DNA of 64,000 nt from NCBI RefSeq assembly GCF_008329645.1, contig NZ_CP043474.1, positions 868,001 through 932,000 of the forward strand, given 5' to 3'. Below the pieces are notes generated by a model, which did not search any database, was not told the DNA's origin, and saw only the letters and a list, made by a program, of their open reading frames with translations. Numbering within the stretch: the first letter of the stretch is position 1; every line of letters starts with the position of its first letter. This document shows, in pieces, positions 1 through 7,864 of this stretch. This stretch comes from Mycolicibacterium grossiae (lineage in GTDB: Bacteria > Actinomycetota > Actinomycetes > Mycobacteriales > Mycobacteriaceae). The position numbers and the translations under genes are program-made.

Positions 1-1
1 G

Positions 2-448
2 TGGGACACCCGCCGTGCATTCTGGGCCGACCGCGAGGCGCACGAGGCGGCACTGCGGGAGAACTTCTTCTCCCCCGCTGCCACGCGCCTGCGCCACGTC
101 GGCACCAGCCCGCATCCGGAGCACTACGACCCGGACCTGTGGACCGACGAACAGGCCTTCCTCGATCGGCCCGGACAGCGCGACATCCAGACCGACCTGT
201 TCTTCGACTACCAGACCAACGTGGCGAGCTATTCGGCGTGGCAGCAGTGGCTCCGAACGTACCGGCCCCCGCTGCTCGTGATCTGGGGCCGCTACGACCC
301 GTCGTTCCGCGTCGAGGGGGCATCGGCCTACCGGCGCGACGTCCCGGACGCCGAGGTGCACGTGCTCGACGCCGGGCACTTCGCCCTCGACGAGAAGCCC
401 GACGAGGTCGCCGCGCTCGTCGGCGACTTCCTCTCCCGGCAGCGCTGA
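2..448 (+). CDS. Alpha/beta hydrolase, C-terminal part (5' end outside window)
   Basis: The reading frame is open from the window edge and encodes about 148 residues ending in SRQR before the stop. It holds the last part of an alpha/beta hydrolase fold: a strand with PPLLVIWGRYDPSF, where the Asp is the usual catalytic acid, and DAGHFALDEKPDEVA, where the His is the usual catalytic base. The nucleophile elbow must lie upstream of the window. The substrate cannot be told; epoxide hydrolase/haloalkane dehalogenase-like members end this way. The 121 bases to the next gene show no other gene. Confidence 0.8.
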   Translation, partial: WDTRRAFWADREAHEAALRENFFSPAATRLRHVGTSPHPEHYDPDLWTDEQAFLDRPGQRDIQTDLFFDYQTNVASYSAWQQWLRTYRPPLLVIWGRYDPSFRVEGASAYRRDVPDAEVHVLDAGHFALDEKPDEVAALVGDFLSRQR

Positions 449-569
449 CTACCTGCTGGCCGCCATCGCGATGTGGTGGCTGGCCGTGACGACGCCGCGG
501 CGCGTTCGCGACAGGATCGAGGTGTCGTCTCACGGCACGCCGATCGGGCGTCGAGCAGAGGAGCATCAC

Positions 570-866
570 ATGAGGAATCGTTGGCTGGCAATGACGTTGG
601 GCGCCGGACTGATCGGCGCGCTGGTGTCGATCGCGCCGGTGAGCACGGTCGCGACCCTGGCGGACGGTCCGGTGTCGACCGCCGCGAGCGATCCGGTCGG
701 ACCGATCTCCGCGGACAGTGGGGCACCGCTCGGCGACGAGGGCACCGGCACCGACCCGCTGATCCCCTACGGCACCGATCCGCAGAGCCCGGTGCGGCTG
801 GGCTACGTCGACCGCAATCACGACGAGGGCGTCACGACCAACGGCGAGATCGATACGCCCTTCTGA
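570..866 (+). CDS. Small exported protein of unknown function
   Basis: This encodes 98 residues starting at an ATG with a good ribosome site (GAGGAG, about 7 bases upstream). Residues 1-30 are a typical Sec signal peptide (MRNR, then a hydrophobic stretch rich in Ala, Leu, Gly, then a small-residue cleavage region). The mature part is about 65 residues, acidic and rich in Gly, Asp and Pro, with no cysteine and no family I recognise. It ends with GEIDTPF. An envelope or secreted location is inferred from the signal only. Confidence 0.6.
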   Translation: MRNRWLAMTLGAGLIGALVSIAPVSTVATLADGPVSTAASDPVGPISADSGAPLGDEGTGTDPLIPYGTDPQSPVRLGYVDRNHDEGVTTNGEIDTPF

Positions 867-867
867 C

Positions 868-887
868 CGACGGCTAAGACACCGTCG
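868..887 (+). terminator. Possible weak hairpin terminator
   Basis: CGACGG and CCGTCG form a 6-bp stem around an 8-base loop just after the stop of the small exported protein. There is only a short TTG after it and no T tract, so the call is tentative. Confidence 0.25.
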
Positions 888-1175
888 TTGGCTGCCGATG
901 CGGTGCCGGTCGTCCGGCACCGAGCGCGCGGTGCACGGCGCGGGCGGATCGGACTCTCCCCGACCGGCCCGCGCCGCGCCGCGACGGCAACGCGATCGCG
1001 CCACACCGCGAACGCGTCGAGATAGCTCATGAGGTAGCCCACATCCGATCTTGACGCTGAGGTAAGTTCATCGCCCGGTGCGACACGGCTTCCAGCGACG
1101 CCCTCGCTACCTGCATCGACGGTGGTCGAACGGCATTTAGGGTCCGGTACGACGGGCGACTGAGGACGCACTTAG

Positions 1176-1194
1176 TTAGGCAAGCCGAACCTAT
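1176..1194 (+). promoter_or_regulatory. Iron box 1 (IdeR-type operator)
   Basis: TTAGGCAAGCCGAACCTAT matches the mycobacterial IdeR consensus TTAGGTTAGGCTAACCTAA at 14 of 19 positions, including the outer half-site core TTAGG and AACCTA. It covers a possible -10 hexamer TATTGT (1192-1197) of the downstream gene, so iron-loaded IdeR would be expected to repress it. Iron control is inferred from the match. Confidence 0.6.
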
Positions 1195-1200
1195 TGTCTC

Positions 1201-1219
1201 TTAGGAGAGCCTCAGCTAA
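1201..1219 (+). promoter_or_regulatory. Iron box 2 (IdeR-type operator)
   Basis: TTAGGAGAGCCTCAGCTAA matches the IdeR consensus at 14 of 19 positions. It begins 25 bases after iron box 1 and would span the start of transcription if TATTGT (1192-1197) is the -10 element. Paired boxes are known at strongly iron-controlled mycobacterial promoters. Confidence 0.55.
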
Positions 1220-1264
1220 TGTTCAGGGGCCATACAGGCAGCCACCTGCATTACAGGAGAGACC

Positions 1265-2875
1265 GTGCCCCTTGCCCTTCAGGCCGATTCGTCGGCCGTC
1301 GCCTACTCGCCGAGCCGTCCCGCGACGCGCCGCAGCACCAAGCATCTGGTAGCTGGCATCGCGGTGGCGAGTGCCGGCGTCATCGCCGTCAACCCGGTGA
1401 CGCCGTCCCTGCCGGACATTCAGCAGCGCGCGGTCGAACTCGCCGCCGTCGCGAACCCGCTGGTGACGCTGCAGCAGACGCTCACCAACACCTTCAACAA
1501 CCTGAGTTCCTTCGGGACGGCCTTCTCCGGCGCCACCAACACCACGGCGCAGGCGCTGACCAACCCGGCCGTCTACGCCGCGCTGACCAACTTCATCACG
1601 GCCAACGTGACGAACCCCGGTCCGCTGCTGAACCAGCTCGCCAACTTCCAGGCGACCTACGGTGCCCAGATCGGTGCGGCCAACGCGGCGTCCAATGCGG
1701 CGCTGCAGACCGCGCTCAACAACCTGCCCGCGACGCTGACCAACACGTTCAACTTCCTGACGTCGGGCCAGTTCGTGGAGGCGTTCAGCGAGCTGAACAT
1801 CTACTTCCTGGTGCAGCTCATCGAGCGTCCGGGCAACCCGCTGGTGCCGCTGCTGAACATCCCGGGTGACGTCCTCGCTGCGCTCCCCGGCGGGCAGGTG
1901 GCCGCGAACGTCGTGGATGCACTGCTCACCCGCGGCGTCTTCTCCGGTCTGACCCGGGCGCTGTTCGTCGCGCCGATCACCGCCACCCTGCAGACCGCGG
2001 AGATCCTCGACGCCGTGCGCGCCGCGGTCGTCGTCGGCGACTTCGGCACCGCGATCAACGAGCTGATCAACATGCCGATCCGGGTGGCCAACGCCTTCAT
2101 CAACGGCTACGTGCCGAACTTCCCGACGCGGTCCCTGTTCCAGGGTCTGCTGAGCCCGAACGGCCCGCTGGACTACTTCCTGGTGGACCTGCCGAACGCC
2201 ATCTTCGGTGCGCTGAACGCCTCGGTGGCGCCCCCGGTGACCGCGCCGGTCGCGCTGGCCGCGGCCAGCTCCGCCGCGAGCGTGGCGTCGACCGACCTGT
2301 CGCTCACGGGCACCACCCTGTCGCTGACCGAGACGGCGTCCGACGCCGCCCCGGCCACCCCGGCCGCCGAAGGGGCCGCCACCGGCACACCGGCCACGGC
2401 GGAGACCCCGGCCGACCCGGCGCCGGAGACCCCCGCCGCCGCGCCGGTCGCCGAGGAGACCACCCCGGCGCCGACCACCCCGGCGGAGACCTCCGCCGAG
2501 GAGACCGCTGCCGAGGGCACCGCCACCGAGGGAACCGCGGACACCGCGACGGGCTCGACCGGCACCACCGGTCCGACCGGATCGACCGGCAGCAACAAGC
2601 CCACCAGCACCTGGGGCAGCGGCTCGGCCGGCAGCGGTTCCAGCACCGTCGGTTCGAGCACCGAGACCTCCGGCACGACCGGCAGCTCGACCACGGGCTC
2701 GTCGACCGGGAGCTCGAGCACGGGCGGCTCCGCCTCGGGCAGCGCATCCGAGAGCACGGGCAGCGCGTCCGGCAGCAGCACCTCGACCGCGAGCAGCGGT
2801 GCGTCCGAGGGCGGTTCGTCGGCCGGCGGCTCGACCGGCGGCAGCGACTCGGGCAGCTCCGGCGGCGGCGAGTAG
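1265..2875 (+). CDS. Exported Ala/Ser/Thr-rich protein under a tandem iron box
   Basis: This encodes 536 residues from a GTG start with AGGAGA upstream. Residues 1-45 look like a signal region (Arg-rich stretch with RRSTKHL, then a hydrophobic run ending VIAVNP). Residues 50-330 are Ala/Leu/Asn-rich and helical, with recurrent NP and LPxx segments (for example NMPIRVANAFINGYVPNFPT) that recall C-terminal domains of some PE/PPE proteins. Residues 330-536 are low complexity: Ala/Pro/Glu/Thr first, then Ser/Gly repeats to the end. It has no N-terminal PE or PPE motif and no catalytic motif. The iron boxes suggest a role in low iron, perhaps at the cell surface; that is inference. A perfect hairpin follows the stop. 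Confidence 0.75.
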   Translation: MPLALQADSSAVAYSPSRPATRRSTKHLVAGIAVASAGVIAVNPVTPSLPDIQQRAVELAAVANPLVTLQQTLTNTFNNLSSFGTAFSGATNTTAQALTNPAVYAALTNFITANVTNPGPLLNQLANFQATYGAQIGAANAASNAALQTALNNLPATLTNTFNFLTSGQFVEAFSELNIYFLVQLIERPGNPLVPLLNIPGDVLAALPGGQVAANVVDALLTRGVFSGLTRALFVAPITATLQTAEILDAVRAAVVVGDFGTAINELINMPIRVANAFINGYVPNFPTRSLFQGLLSPNGPLDYFLVDLPNAIFGALNASVAPPVTAPVALAAASSAASVASTDLSLTGTTLSLTETASDAAPATPAAEGAATGTPATAETPADPAPETPAAAPVAEETTPAPTTPAETSAEETAAEGTATEGTADTATGSTGTTGPTGSTGSNKPTSTWGSGSAGSGSSTVGSSTETSGTTGSSTTGSSTGSSSTGGSASGSASESTGSASGSSTSTASSGASEGGSSAGGSTGGSDSGSSGGGE

Positions 2876-2908
2876 TCACCCCTTCGCAGCTGACCACCCC
2901 TGACGGCG

Positions 2909-2936
2909 ACGGCCCCCTCGGCGACGAGGGGGCCGT
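2909..2936 (+). terminator. Strong hairpin between convergent genes
   Basis: A perfect 12-bp stem (ACGGCCCCCTCG paired with CGAGGGGGCCGT) with a GCGA loop lies 33 bases after the stop of the Ser-rich gene and just before the end of the opposing nitrile hydratase operon. There is no real T run, which is common for mycobacterial terminators. It could serve both strands. Confidence 0.6.
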
Positions 2937-2948
2937 TGTCGTTCGCGC

Positions 2949-3302
2949 TCAGGACTCCAACCGGGACCGGACCGCGTCGAGGCGGTCACGCAGTTCGGCC
3001 TCGCCGATGACGCCGCGGGCGACCAGCGAGTGGGCGAGCGAGACGAGCTGGCTCTCCGGGTAGGGCAGGTCGGCGTAGACCGTGGCGGACAGGACGTCCT
3101 CCTCGCCGCGGCGTTCCTCGAGGGTCGGGACGTCGGTCGAGCAGGCGGCGTGGTCGAGGGCGTCGCACAGTCCGTCCAGGCTCGTCTTCCACGGCGGCAC
3201 CGGGTTATCGACGCCCCACTTCGCGGCCATCCGCGGCCAGACCTGATTGCGTTCGACGATCCGATCGAGCGGCGGGAGGGGGCGGGACGCGTCGGTGCTC
3301 AT
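2949..3302 (-). CDS. Nitrile hydratase activator / beta-subunit-like accessory protein
   Basis: This encodes 117 residues. The segment YADLPYPESQLVSLAHSLVARGVI followed by EAELRDRLDAVRSRL resembles the N-terminal domain of nitrile hydratase beta subunits, which is also the fold of the small activators that deliver metal to cobalt-type enzymes. Its ATG overlaps the alpha-subunit stop in an ATGA, so the genes are translationally coupled in the order beta, alpha, activator, as known for cobalt-type operons. The role as metallochaperone is inferred from size, position and similarity. It is the last gene of the operon. Confidence 0.7.
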   Translation of the reverse strand: MSTDASRPLPPLDRIVERNQVWPRMAAKWGVDNPVPPWKTSLDGLCDALDHAACSTDVPTLEERRGEEDVLSATVYADLPYPESQLVSLAHSLVARGVIGEAELRDRLDAVRSRLES

Positions 3303-4015
3303 GATTCCGGAATCGGGTGCAGCGCGGGGCGGGTGTCGACGATGACGTTGGTGGTCACGCCTGGCTTGGGCAGCGCGACACCGATGAGGCAGTCGCGCGT
3401 GACGATCTCGGCCAGCTGGTCCTCGGTCCAGCCGTCGGTCCCCTCCGGCCGCATCGGCAACACCATGAACCGGTGCTTCTGATTGGAGTCCTGCACGCGG
3501 ACCTCCACGTCGTCGGGCAGGTAGAGACCGAACTCGGCGAGCACCTGGCGGGGCCACCGCACCAGCCGGCGGCGGTAGTTCGGGGTGCGGTACCACTCGG
3601 GTGAGTTGCCGAGGATGGGCCGCGGGTAGCAGGAGCACAATGCGCACACGATGACGTGGTGCAGCCCGGGCTCGTCGGCGAGGATCTGGAAGGCGGTGAA
3701 GTCGCTCGGCGTGCCGAATCCCGTGGGTTCTAACCAGTCGACGCCGACCTCCTTGCTGGCGGTCATCGGCTCGGCGAGCGCCAGCGCCCGGAACTCCGGG
3801 TCGAGCCACGCCTTCGCCACCAGGCGGGCCGCGGGGGTCGGGCCGATCTGCTCGGCGAACTCGGTGAAGCGGCGATGCTCCTCGGCGGTGAAGATGCCCT
3901 TCTCGATGCACAGCTCGCGCAGCGCGATCTCGAGGACCTCGAAGTCGGTGATCTCGTCCACCATCGGCTTCACGGTGCGGTCGTGATCGTGATCGTGGGA
4001 GTGGTCGTGCGACAA
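3299..4015 (-). CDS. nthA: Nitrile hydratase alpha subunit (cobalt-type motif)
   Basis: This encodes 238 residues. Nitrile hydratase converts nitriles to amides as an alpha-beta dimer in the cytoplasm. The metal site CxLCSC is complete: Cys124, Cys127, Ser128 and Cys129 in VCALCSCYP. The Tyr after the last Cys fits the cobalt class (iron enzymes usually have Thr). Residues 2-12 are His/Asp-rich (HDHSHDHDHD). The start is TTG, chosen because GGAAGGA lies about 7 bases upstream and no better start gives the His-rich head. The gene lies 18 bases after the beta subunit and overlaps the activator gene by four bases. Thiocyanate hydrolase uses the same motif and remains possible. Confidence 0.85.
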   Translation of the reverse strand: MSHDHSHDHDHDRTVKPMVDEITDFEVLEIALRELCIEKGIFTAEEHRRFTEFAEQIGPTPAARLVAKAWLDPEFRALALAEPMTASKEVGVDWLEPTGFGTPSDFTAFQILADEPGLHHVIVCALCSCYPRPILGNSPEWYRTPNYRRRLVRWPRQVLAEFGLYLPDDVEVRVQDSNQKHRFMVLPMRPEGTDGWTEDQLAEIVTRDCLIGVALPKPGVTTNVIVDTRPALHPIPES

Positions 4016-4033
4016 CGTGTTTCCTTCCAGGAG

Positions 4034-4873
4034 TCAGCCGGCGACCTCGAGCCACCGTTCGGGGATCTCGGTCCGCAGCGTGTCGGCCGCCGTTCCGGTG
4101 TAGCCGTCCCACAGGTCGGCCTGGGTGAACTCGACGACGTAGAACCACTCGGGCTTGGCGTCCGGACGGTCCCAGGTCTCGTCCTCGGCAGCCGGGCTCT
4201 CGTAGGAGACGGCGGCGATCCGCCCGGTCGCCCCGCGGACGTATTCGGGGGTGCGGGTGTAGAAGACGACCGGCAGGTCGCGGACGGTCACGGCGTCGCC
4301 GACCGCGAACTTCGGCGGGCCGGCCTGGCCCGCGTAGACGCCGGGGTCGCCCTTGCCGACGGCGTGGCGATGGTGAGTGTTGCGCCGGACGTTCGCACCG
4401 TCGCCCTCGTGCTTGGGGCGGGCCTCCAGCGGCCGGCCATCCAGACCGCCCGCGTAGCGGGCGTGCACCTCGGCCATCCGCTCGCTCAGCTCGCCGAGTG
4501 CGATGTGGTGCTTCTCCACCAGCACGCGCGCGACGGCGAGCAGCCAGCGACCGTAGTACGGGAGGCCGAGGTACTCGGTGCGGCCGACGTCGACGTTGCC
4601 CATCCGGCGACGCTCCTCGGAGACCCAGATGCCGCGCCAGGCCAGCACCTCGCAGATGACGTAGGTCATCTCCTCCCAGTACTCGTACTGCTTGTTCTGG
4701 TACGTCATCGGTGCGTCCGGTTCGCCGCCGACGTCGTGAACGGGCTTGAGATACGCGGTGATTCGCGCGTGGTCGAGTTGATCCGGGGTGGGCGCGTCGG
4801 GCAGTTCGGGGAAGGCCGACCGCAGCCGCGCGACGAGGGCGAGTTGGGCGGCGCGTTCCGCGGCTGTGCTCAT
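4034..4873 (-). CDS. nthB: Nitrile hydratase beta subunit
   Basis: This encodes 279 residues from an ATG with GGAGG nine bases upstream. The N-terminal helical domain contains YEYWEEMTYVICEVLAWRG and LPYYGRWLLAVARVLVEK, typical of beta subunits. The C-terminal SH3-like barrel has FAVGDAVTVRDLPVVFYTRTPEYVRGATGRI and ends PEWFYVVEF...LWDGY. Both halves are in one polypeptide, unlike thiocyanate hydrolase where they are two subunits, which favours nitrile hydratase. It is the first gene of the beta-alpha-activator operon. A 147-base divergent interval separates it from the type VII-like cassette. Confidence 0.85.
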   Translation of the reverse strand: MSTAAERAAQLALVARLRSAFPELPDAPTPDQLDHARITAYLKPVHDVGGEPDAPMTYQNKQYEYWEEMTYVICEVLAWRGIWVSEERRRMGNVDVGRTEYLGLPYYGRWLLAVARVLVEKHHIALGELSERMAEVHARYAGGLDGRPLEARPKHEGDGANVRRNTHHRHAVGKGDPGVYAGQAGPPKFAVGDAVTVRDLPVVFYTRTPEYVRGATGRIAAVSYESPAAEDETWDRPDAKPEWFYVVEFTQADLWDGYTGTAADTLRTEIPERWLEVAG

Positions 4874-5020
4874 CGCTGGCCTCCGATCGTCCGATCGACA
4901 GCGCACAAGATACCGCCACGGACGGCCCGTCGTGCGGGAATCGACCGCGAAGGCGACCACGCGCGGGGGCGGCGCGATCTGCTGCGTCGATGCCGCCGCG
5001 CACGGGCTTACGATCAGCGG

Positions 5021-5323
5021 GTGGGGGCAGGTGTGCGCGTCGACCCGGATCGTGTGACGTCCGCCGCGTCGGCGCAGTCCGGGGTGGCAGCGTTCCTGGG
5101 CGGAATGCAGCCGAGGGCGTCGATGGCGGCCGCCGCCGGCGCCCTGCCGGGGTTTCGGACCTCGCAGGCGTGTGACGTCGTGGGTTCGGTGTTCGACGCC
5201 GCGGTGAGCACCGTGTCACGGGAACTCGCCGATCACGCCGCCAAGCTCTCGACCGCAGCCGACCGCTACCGCGCGCTCGACGAGGAGCTGGGCCGCCGAC
5301 TACGCACCTTCGCCGAGCAGTGA
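5021..5323 (+). CDS. EspC-like type VII secretion-associated small protein
   Basis: This encodes 100 residues, all helical and Ala-rich, with no signal peptide. The C-terminal helix has YRALD (Tyr83...Asp87), matching the general type VII export signal YxxxD/E, in a setting (AADRYRALDEELGRRL) like the EspC/DUF2580 family. The frame starts at GTG 5021; GTG 5033 has the better ribosome site (GGGGGCAGG) and would give 96 residues. Only four bases separate it from the next gene, which carries a WXG motif, so the two may form an export pair. Family assignment is by pattern only. Confidence 0.65.
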   Translation: MGAGVRVDPDRVTSAASAQSGVAAFLGGMQPRASMAAAAGALPGFRTSQACDVVGSVFDAAVSTVSRELADHAAKLSTAADRYRALDEELGRRLRTFAEQ

Positions 5324-5327
5324 TGCC

Positions 5328-7121
5328 GTGCCGGTGACCCTGGATCAGGTGGCGGCGTCTCGCCCCGAGGACGTGTGTCGATCGGCAACCGCGATCGGTC
5401 ACGAAGCGGCCGAGCTGTCAGAGCGAATCGCCGGCCAACGGGCCATCATCGAGACGCTTCGGGATCGCTGGCAGGGCTCCGCGTCCGAGGCTGCCGTCCG
5501 CGAGGCCGAGCCGACCGTGCACCGGATGCAGCAGATCCACGACGCCCTCGACCGCGCGCAGCGCGTATTGCACCGCGGCGCAGCCGAACTGTCCCGGACC
5601 AAGGCCTCGTTGACCGAGTCGGTGGCTCAGCTGACGGGTCGCGGATGGCAGATCGCACCCGACGGGAATGTGTCCGTCCGTCCCGGAAGCACTCTCGAAC
5701 AGTGGGCGACGACGAGCCCCGCGACCGCGATGACGCTTCGGCAGCTCGCGGCGTCCCACACCACTGAGGTGCAGACGCTCCTCGCGAGGTTCGACACCTC
5801 GGACCGTCGAATCAGCCAGGATCTCCGCGGTGCCGTGGCCGGGTTGGACTTCGCGCCGGCCACCGTCGGTCCCGGCGGCGCTGCCCTGCCCGAGTCGCCG
5901 CCGTACGACGACGGCTCCCAGATCCCCGTGGCCGAGGCCCCCCGGCAGGTCAACGATTGGTGGAAGTCCCTCTCGCCGGACGAGCGGCGACGATTGCTTC
6001 ACGACTGGCCGGACAGGCTCGGCAATCTGGATGGGATACCGGTCGACGATCGCAGCACCGCCAACACGACGATCATGCAGCAGGATCTCGACCGCCCTGC
6101 CGAGGTGGCGAAGGCCCGTGGCGTGACCACCGACGAGGTGCTGGCGCACCCCGAGAAGTACGGGATGGCCGGCGAGATGATGAACCGCTACGACAACGCC
6201 ATGAAGGTGGACCAGGCCTTGACGCGGGCCGCCAACAGAACGGGCGCTCCGACGTTTCTGCAGGTCTACGAACCCGAGAAATTCGGCGGCGATGGGCGAG
6301 CGGCCGTGGCGATCGGCGACCCCGACCACGCGCCGAACACCGCCGTCGTCGTTCCCGGCACCGGCAACGACGTCGGGTCGGGATGGCTGGGCTCCGACAA
6401 CGCGACGGATCTGTACATCGAGGCCAAGGCCGCCGATCCGAACAACCCCACGGCCGTCGTGGCGTGGATGGGCTACGACGCACCCGACTCGCCGCTCGAT
6501 CCGCGCATCGGGACCACCGCACTCGCTCGCGAGGGCGGCGAATTGCTCGCCGCGGACGTCAATGCGCTGAACGCGACCCACGAAGGGGACGGGCACATGA
6601 CGGTGCTCGGACACTCCTACGGGTCGACCACCGTCGCCGACGCCGCAGCCGGCTTCGGCATGAACACCGACGACGTCGTCCTCGTCGGGTGCCCCGGCAC
6701 CGACATGGCGCACAGCGCCGCGGACTTCCACCTCGACGACGGTGGCCACCTCTACGTCGGCGCCACGTCGAGTGATCCCGTCACGCACCTGAGCCAGATC
6801 CCTCAGATCCCCATCCCGGGAACGGGTTTCACCGCCGCACTCGGCGACGACCCCGCGATGGGCGACTACGGCTCCACCCGCTTCAAGGCCGAGGTCCCCG
6901 GCATCACGTTTCCGTTCAGCGATCACAGCCAGTACTACGCACCGGGCAGCGAATCCCTGTTCAGCATGTCCGACATCGTCTCCGGCCACGGCGACGACCT
7001 CGAGCGCGACGGGATGACCGCGCCGCACCGCAACGACGTCTTGCGCGACCTGGGTCTACCGACCAGTCTGACCGACCCGGAGGCGTTGCGGCCGGGCACG
7101 TCGGGACACACTCATCAGTGA
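5328..7121 (+). CDS. WXG-domain protein with C-terminal DUF1023-type alpha/beta hydrolase
   Basis: This encodes 597 residues. Residues 1-110 form a helical hairpin with RWQG (Trp48-Gly50), the WXG100 turn. Residues 110-250 are a linker ending in DWWKSLSPDERRRLL, a helix often found before DUF1023. Residues 300-590 are an alpha/beta hydrolase: VVVPGTGNDVGSGW, then LGHSYGS with nucleophile Ser430, VGCPGTD (acid), and a late SDHSQYY (candidate base). It has no signal peptide, so type VII export is inferred from the WXG head and the YxxxD partner upstream. The next gene, a lipoprotein, overlaps its stop (GTGA). It may be a secreted lipase/esterase or a toxin-like effector. Confidence 0.75.
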   Translation: MPVTLDQVAASRPEDVCRSATAIGHEAAELSERIAGQRAIIETLRDRWQGSASEAAVREAEPTVHRMQQIHDALDRAQRVLHRGAAELSRTKASLTESVAQLTGRGWQIAPDGNVSVRPGSTLEQWATTSPATAMTLRQLAASHTTEVQTLLARFDTSDRRISQDLRGAVAGLDFAPATVGPGGAALPESPPYDDGSQIPVAEAPRQVNDWWKSLSPDERRRLLHDWPDRLGNLDGIPVDDRSTANTTIMQQDLDRPAEVAKARGVTTDEVLAHPEKYGMAGEMMNRYDNAMKVDQALTRAANRTGAPTFLQVYEPEKFGGDGRAAVAIGDPDHAPNTAVVVPGTGNDVGSGWLGSDNATDLYIEAKAADPNNPTAVVAWMGYDAPDSPLDPRIGTTALAREGGELLAADVNALNATHEGDGHMTVLGHSYGSTTVADAAAGFGMNTDDVVLVGCPGTDMAHSAADFHLDDGGHLYVGATSSDPVTHLSQIPQIPIPGTGFTAALGDDPAMGDYGSTRFKAEVPGITFPFSDHSQYYAPGSESLFSMSDIVSGHGDDLERDGMTAPHRNDVLRDLGLPTSLTDPEALRPGTSGHTHQ

Positions 7122-7669
7122 GGATGAACCTCGTGAAGCGAACGGCGCCGCGGTCGAAGATCCGACTGTCGACGATGCTGGCTGCCGTCGCGGTGGCCCT
7201 GACCTCGGGATGTGATGCAGTGGGCGCACTCGGCAATGACGGCGTCTCTGACCCGCTGACGCCCGAGCAGGCCAAGTCGCAGGTGATCGACGCCGCGAGA
7301 AGCGCCGTGACCGCGCTCGACCTGCAGCCGATCAAGGCCGTCCTCTGGCTCGCCTCGTGCAACGACCAGGGCGATGCGCCGTTCCGGGGCCGCATGAGGA
7401 TCAGCTATCCCCTCGCCGCCACTCCCGACGCATCCGGCACGCAGATCGCCGAGATGGTTCGACGCTTGCAGGACGCCGGGTGGAGCACGCCCACGGACTT
7501 CGCCACGCACGGCTCGGCTCTACGGAAGGACGGCGTCGTGCTGGCCTTCGAGCCGCAGAGTGTCGCGGACACCACTCGAGGGATTCAGGTCTACGGCGAA
7601 TGCCGGGACGTCACGACCACGAAGGGCAACGAAGGGCCGGACGAAGACGTCGCGTTGACGCCACGCTAG
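7118..7669 (+). CDS. Putative lipoprotein, partner of the WXG-hydrolase
   Basis: This encodes 183 residues from GTG 7118, which overlaps the previous stop as GTGA; ATG 7124 and GTG 7133 are alternatives. The signal peptide (basic RTAPRSKIR, then a hydrophobic stretch) ends in a lipobox LTSGC with Cys32. The mature part has a conserved-looking region (MRISYPL...IAEMVRRLQDAGW) and two further Cys. Translational coupling to a putative secreted hydrolase suggests an immunity, chaperone or anchoring partner, but no family is recognised. The final residues overlap nothing and the next feature is a tRNA on the other strand. Confidence 0.65.
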   Translation: MRMNLVKRTAPRSKIRLSTMLAAVAVALTSGCDAVGALGNDGVSDPLTPEQAKSQVIDAARSAVTALDLQPIKAVLWLASCNDQGDAPFRGRMRISYPLAATPDASGTQIAEMVRRLQDAGWSTPTDFATHGSALRKDGVVLAFEPQSVADTTRGIQVYGECRDVTTTKGNEGPDEDVALTPR

Positions 7670-7724
7670 CGCCGCGTCGACGCGGTCCGGGCAGCATCAA
7701 CCAGCCCTCGAGGACTGGAAGATG

Positions 7725-7815
7725 TGGCGGTGGCGGAGGGATTTGAACCCTCGGACGGGGGTTACCCGTCACACGCTTTCGAGGCGTGCTCCTTAGGCCG
7801 CTCGGACACGCCACC
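7725..7815 (-). tRNA. tRNA-Ser (anticodon CGA)
   Basis: Read on the minus strand, this 91-base gene has acceptor GGTGGCG/CGCCACC, the long variable arm of class II tRNAs, loop CTCGAAA (anticodon CGA) and the T arm GGTTCAAATCC. The 3' CCA is encoded. Confidence 0.95.
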
Positions 7816-7864
7816 GTGTGGCAGCTTACCGGCACCGGGCCGCTGGCCATAATCGCGGCCGGCC

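Larger units (their letters stand above)
867..1264. other. 398-base gene-free interval holding an iron-regulated promoter
   Basis: I see no credible coding sequence here. The first 300 bases show no feature apart from the weak hairpin at 868-887. The last 90 bases carry two iron-box-like 19-mers (1176-1194 and 1201-1219), a possible -10 hexamer TATTGT at 1192-1197, and the ribosome site AGGAGA (about 1255-1260) of the next gene. Confidence 0.6.

Noticed and set aside
2304..2897. Minus-strand open frames opposite the Ser/Gly tail of the iron-boxed protein
   Set aside because: They are the antisense of a low-complexity repeat and consist of Arg/Cys or Val/Pro runs.
2949..4873. Thiocyanate hydrolase instead of nitrile hydratase
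   Set aside because: Thiocyanate hydrolase has the beta-type domains split into two subunits; here the 279-residue beta subunit is one chain and the third gene is an activator-like protein. The metal motif alone cannot separate them.
4013..5020. Plus-strand open frame reaching back from the EspC-like gene across the nitrile hydratase beta gene
   Set aside because: The upstream part is antisense to a gene with clear motifs; only the part from GTG 5021 fits a protein family.
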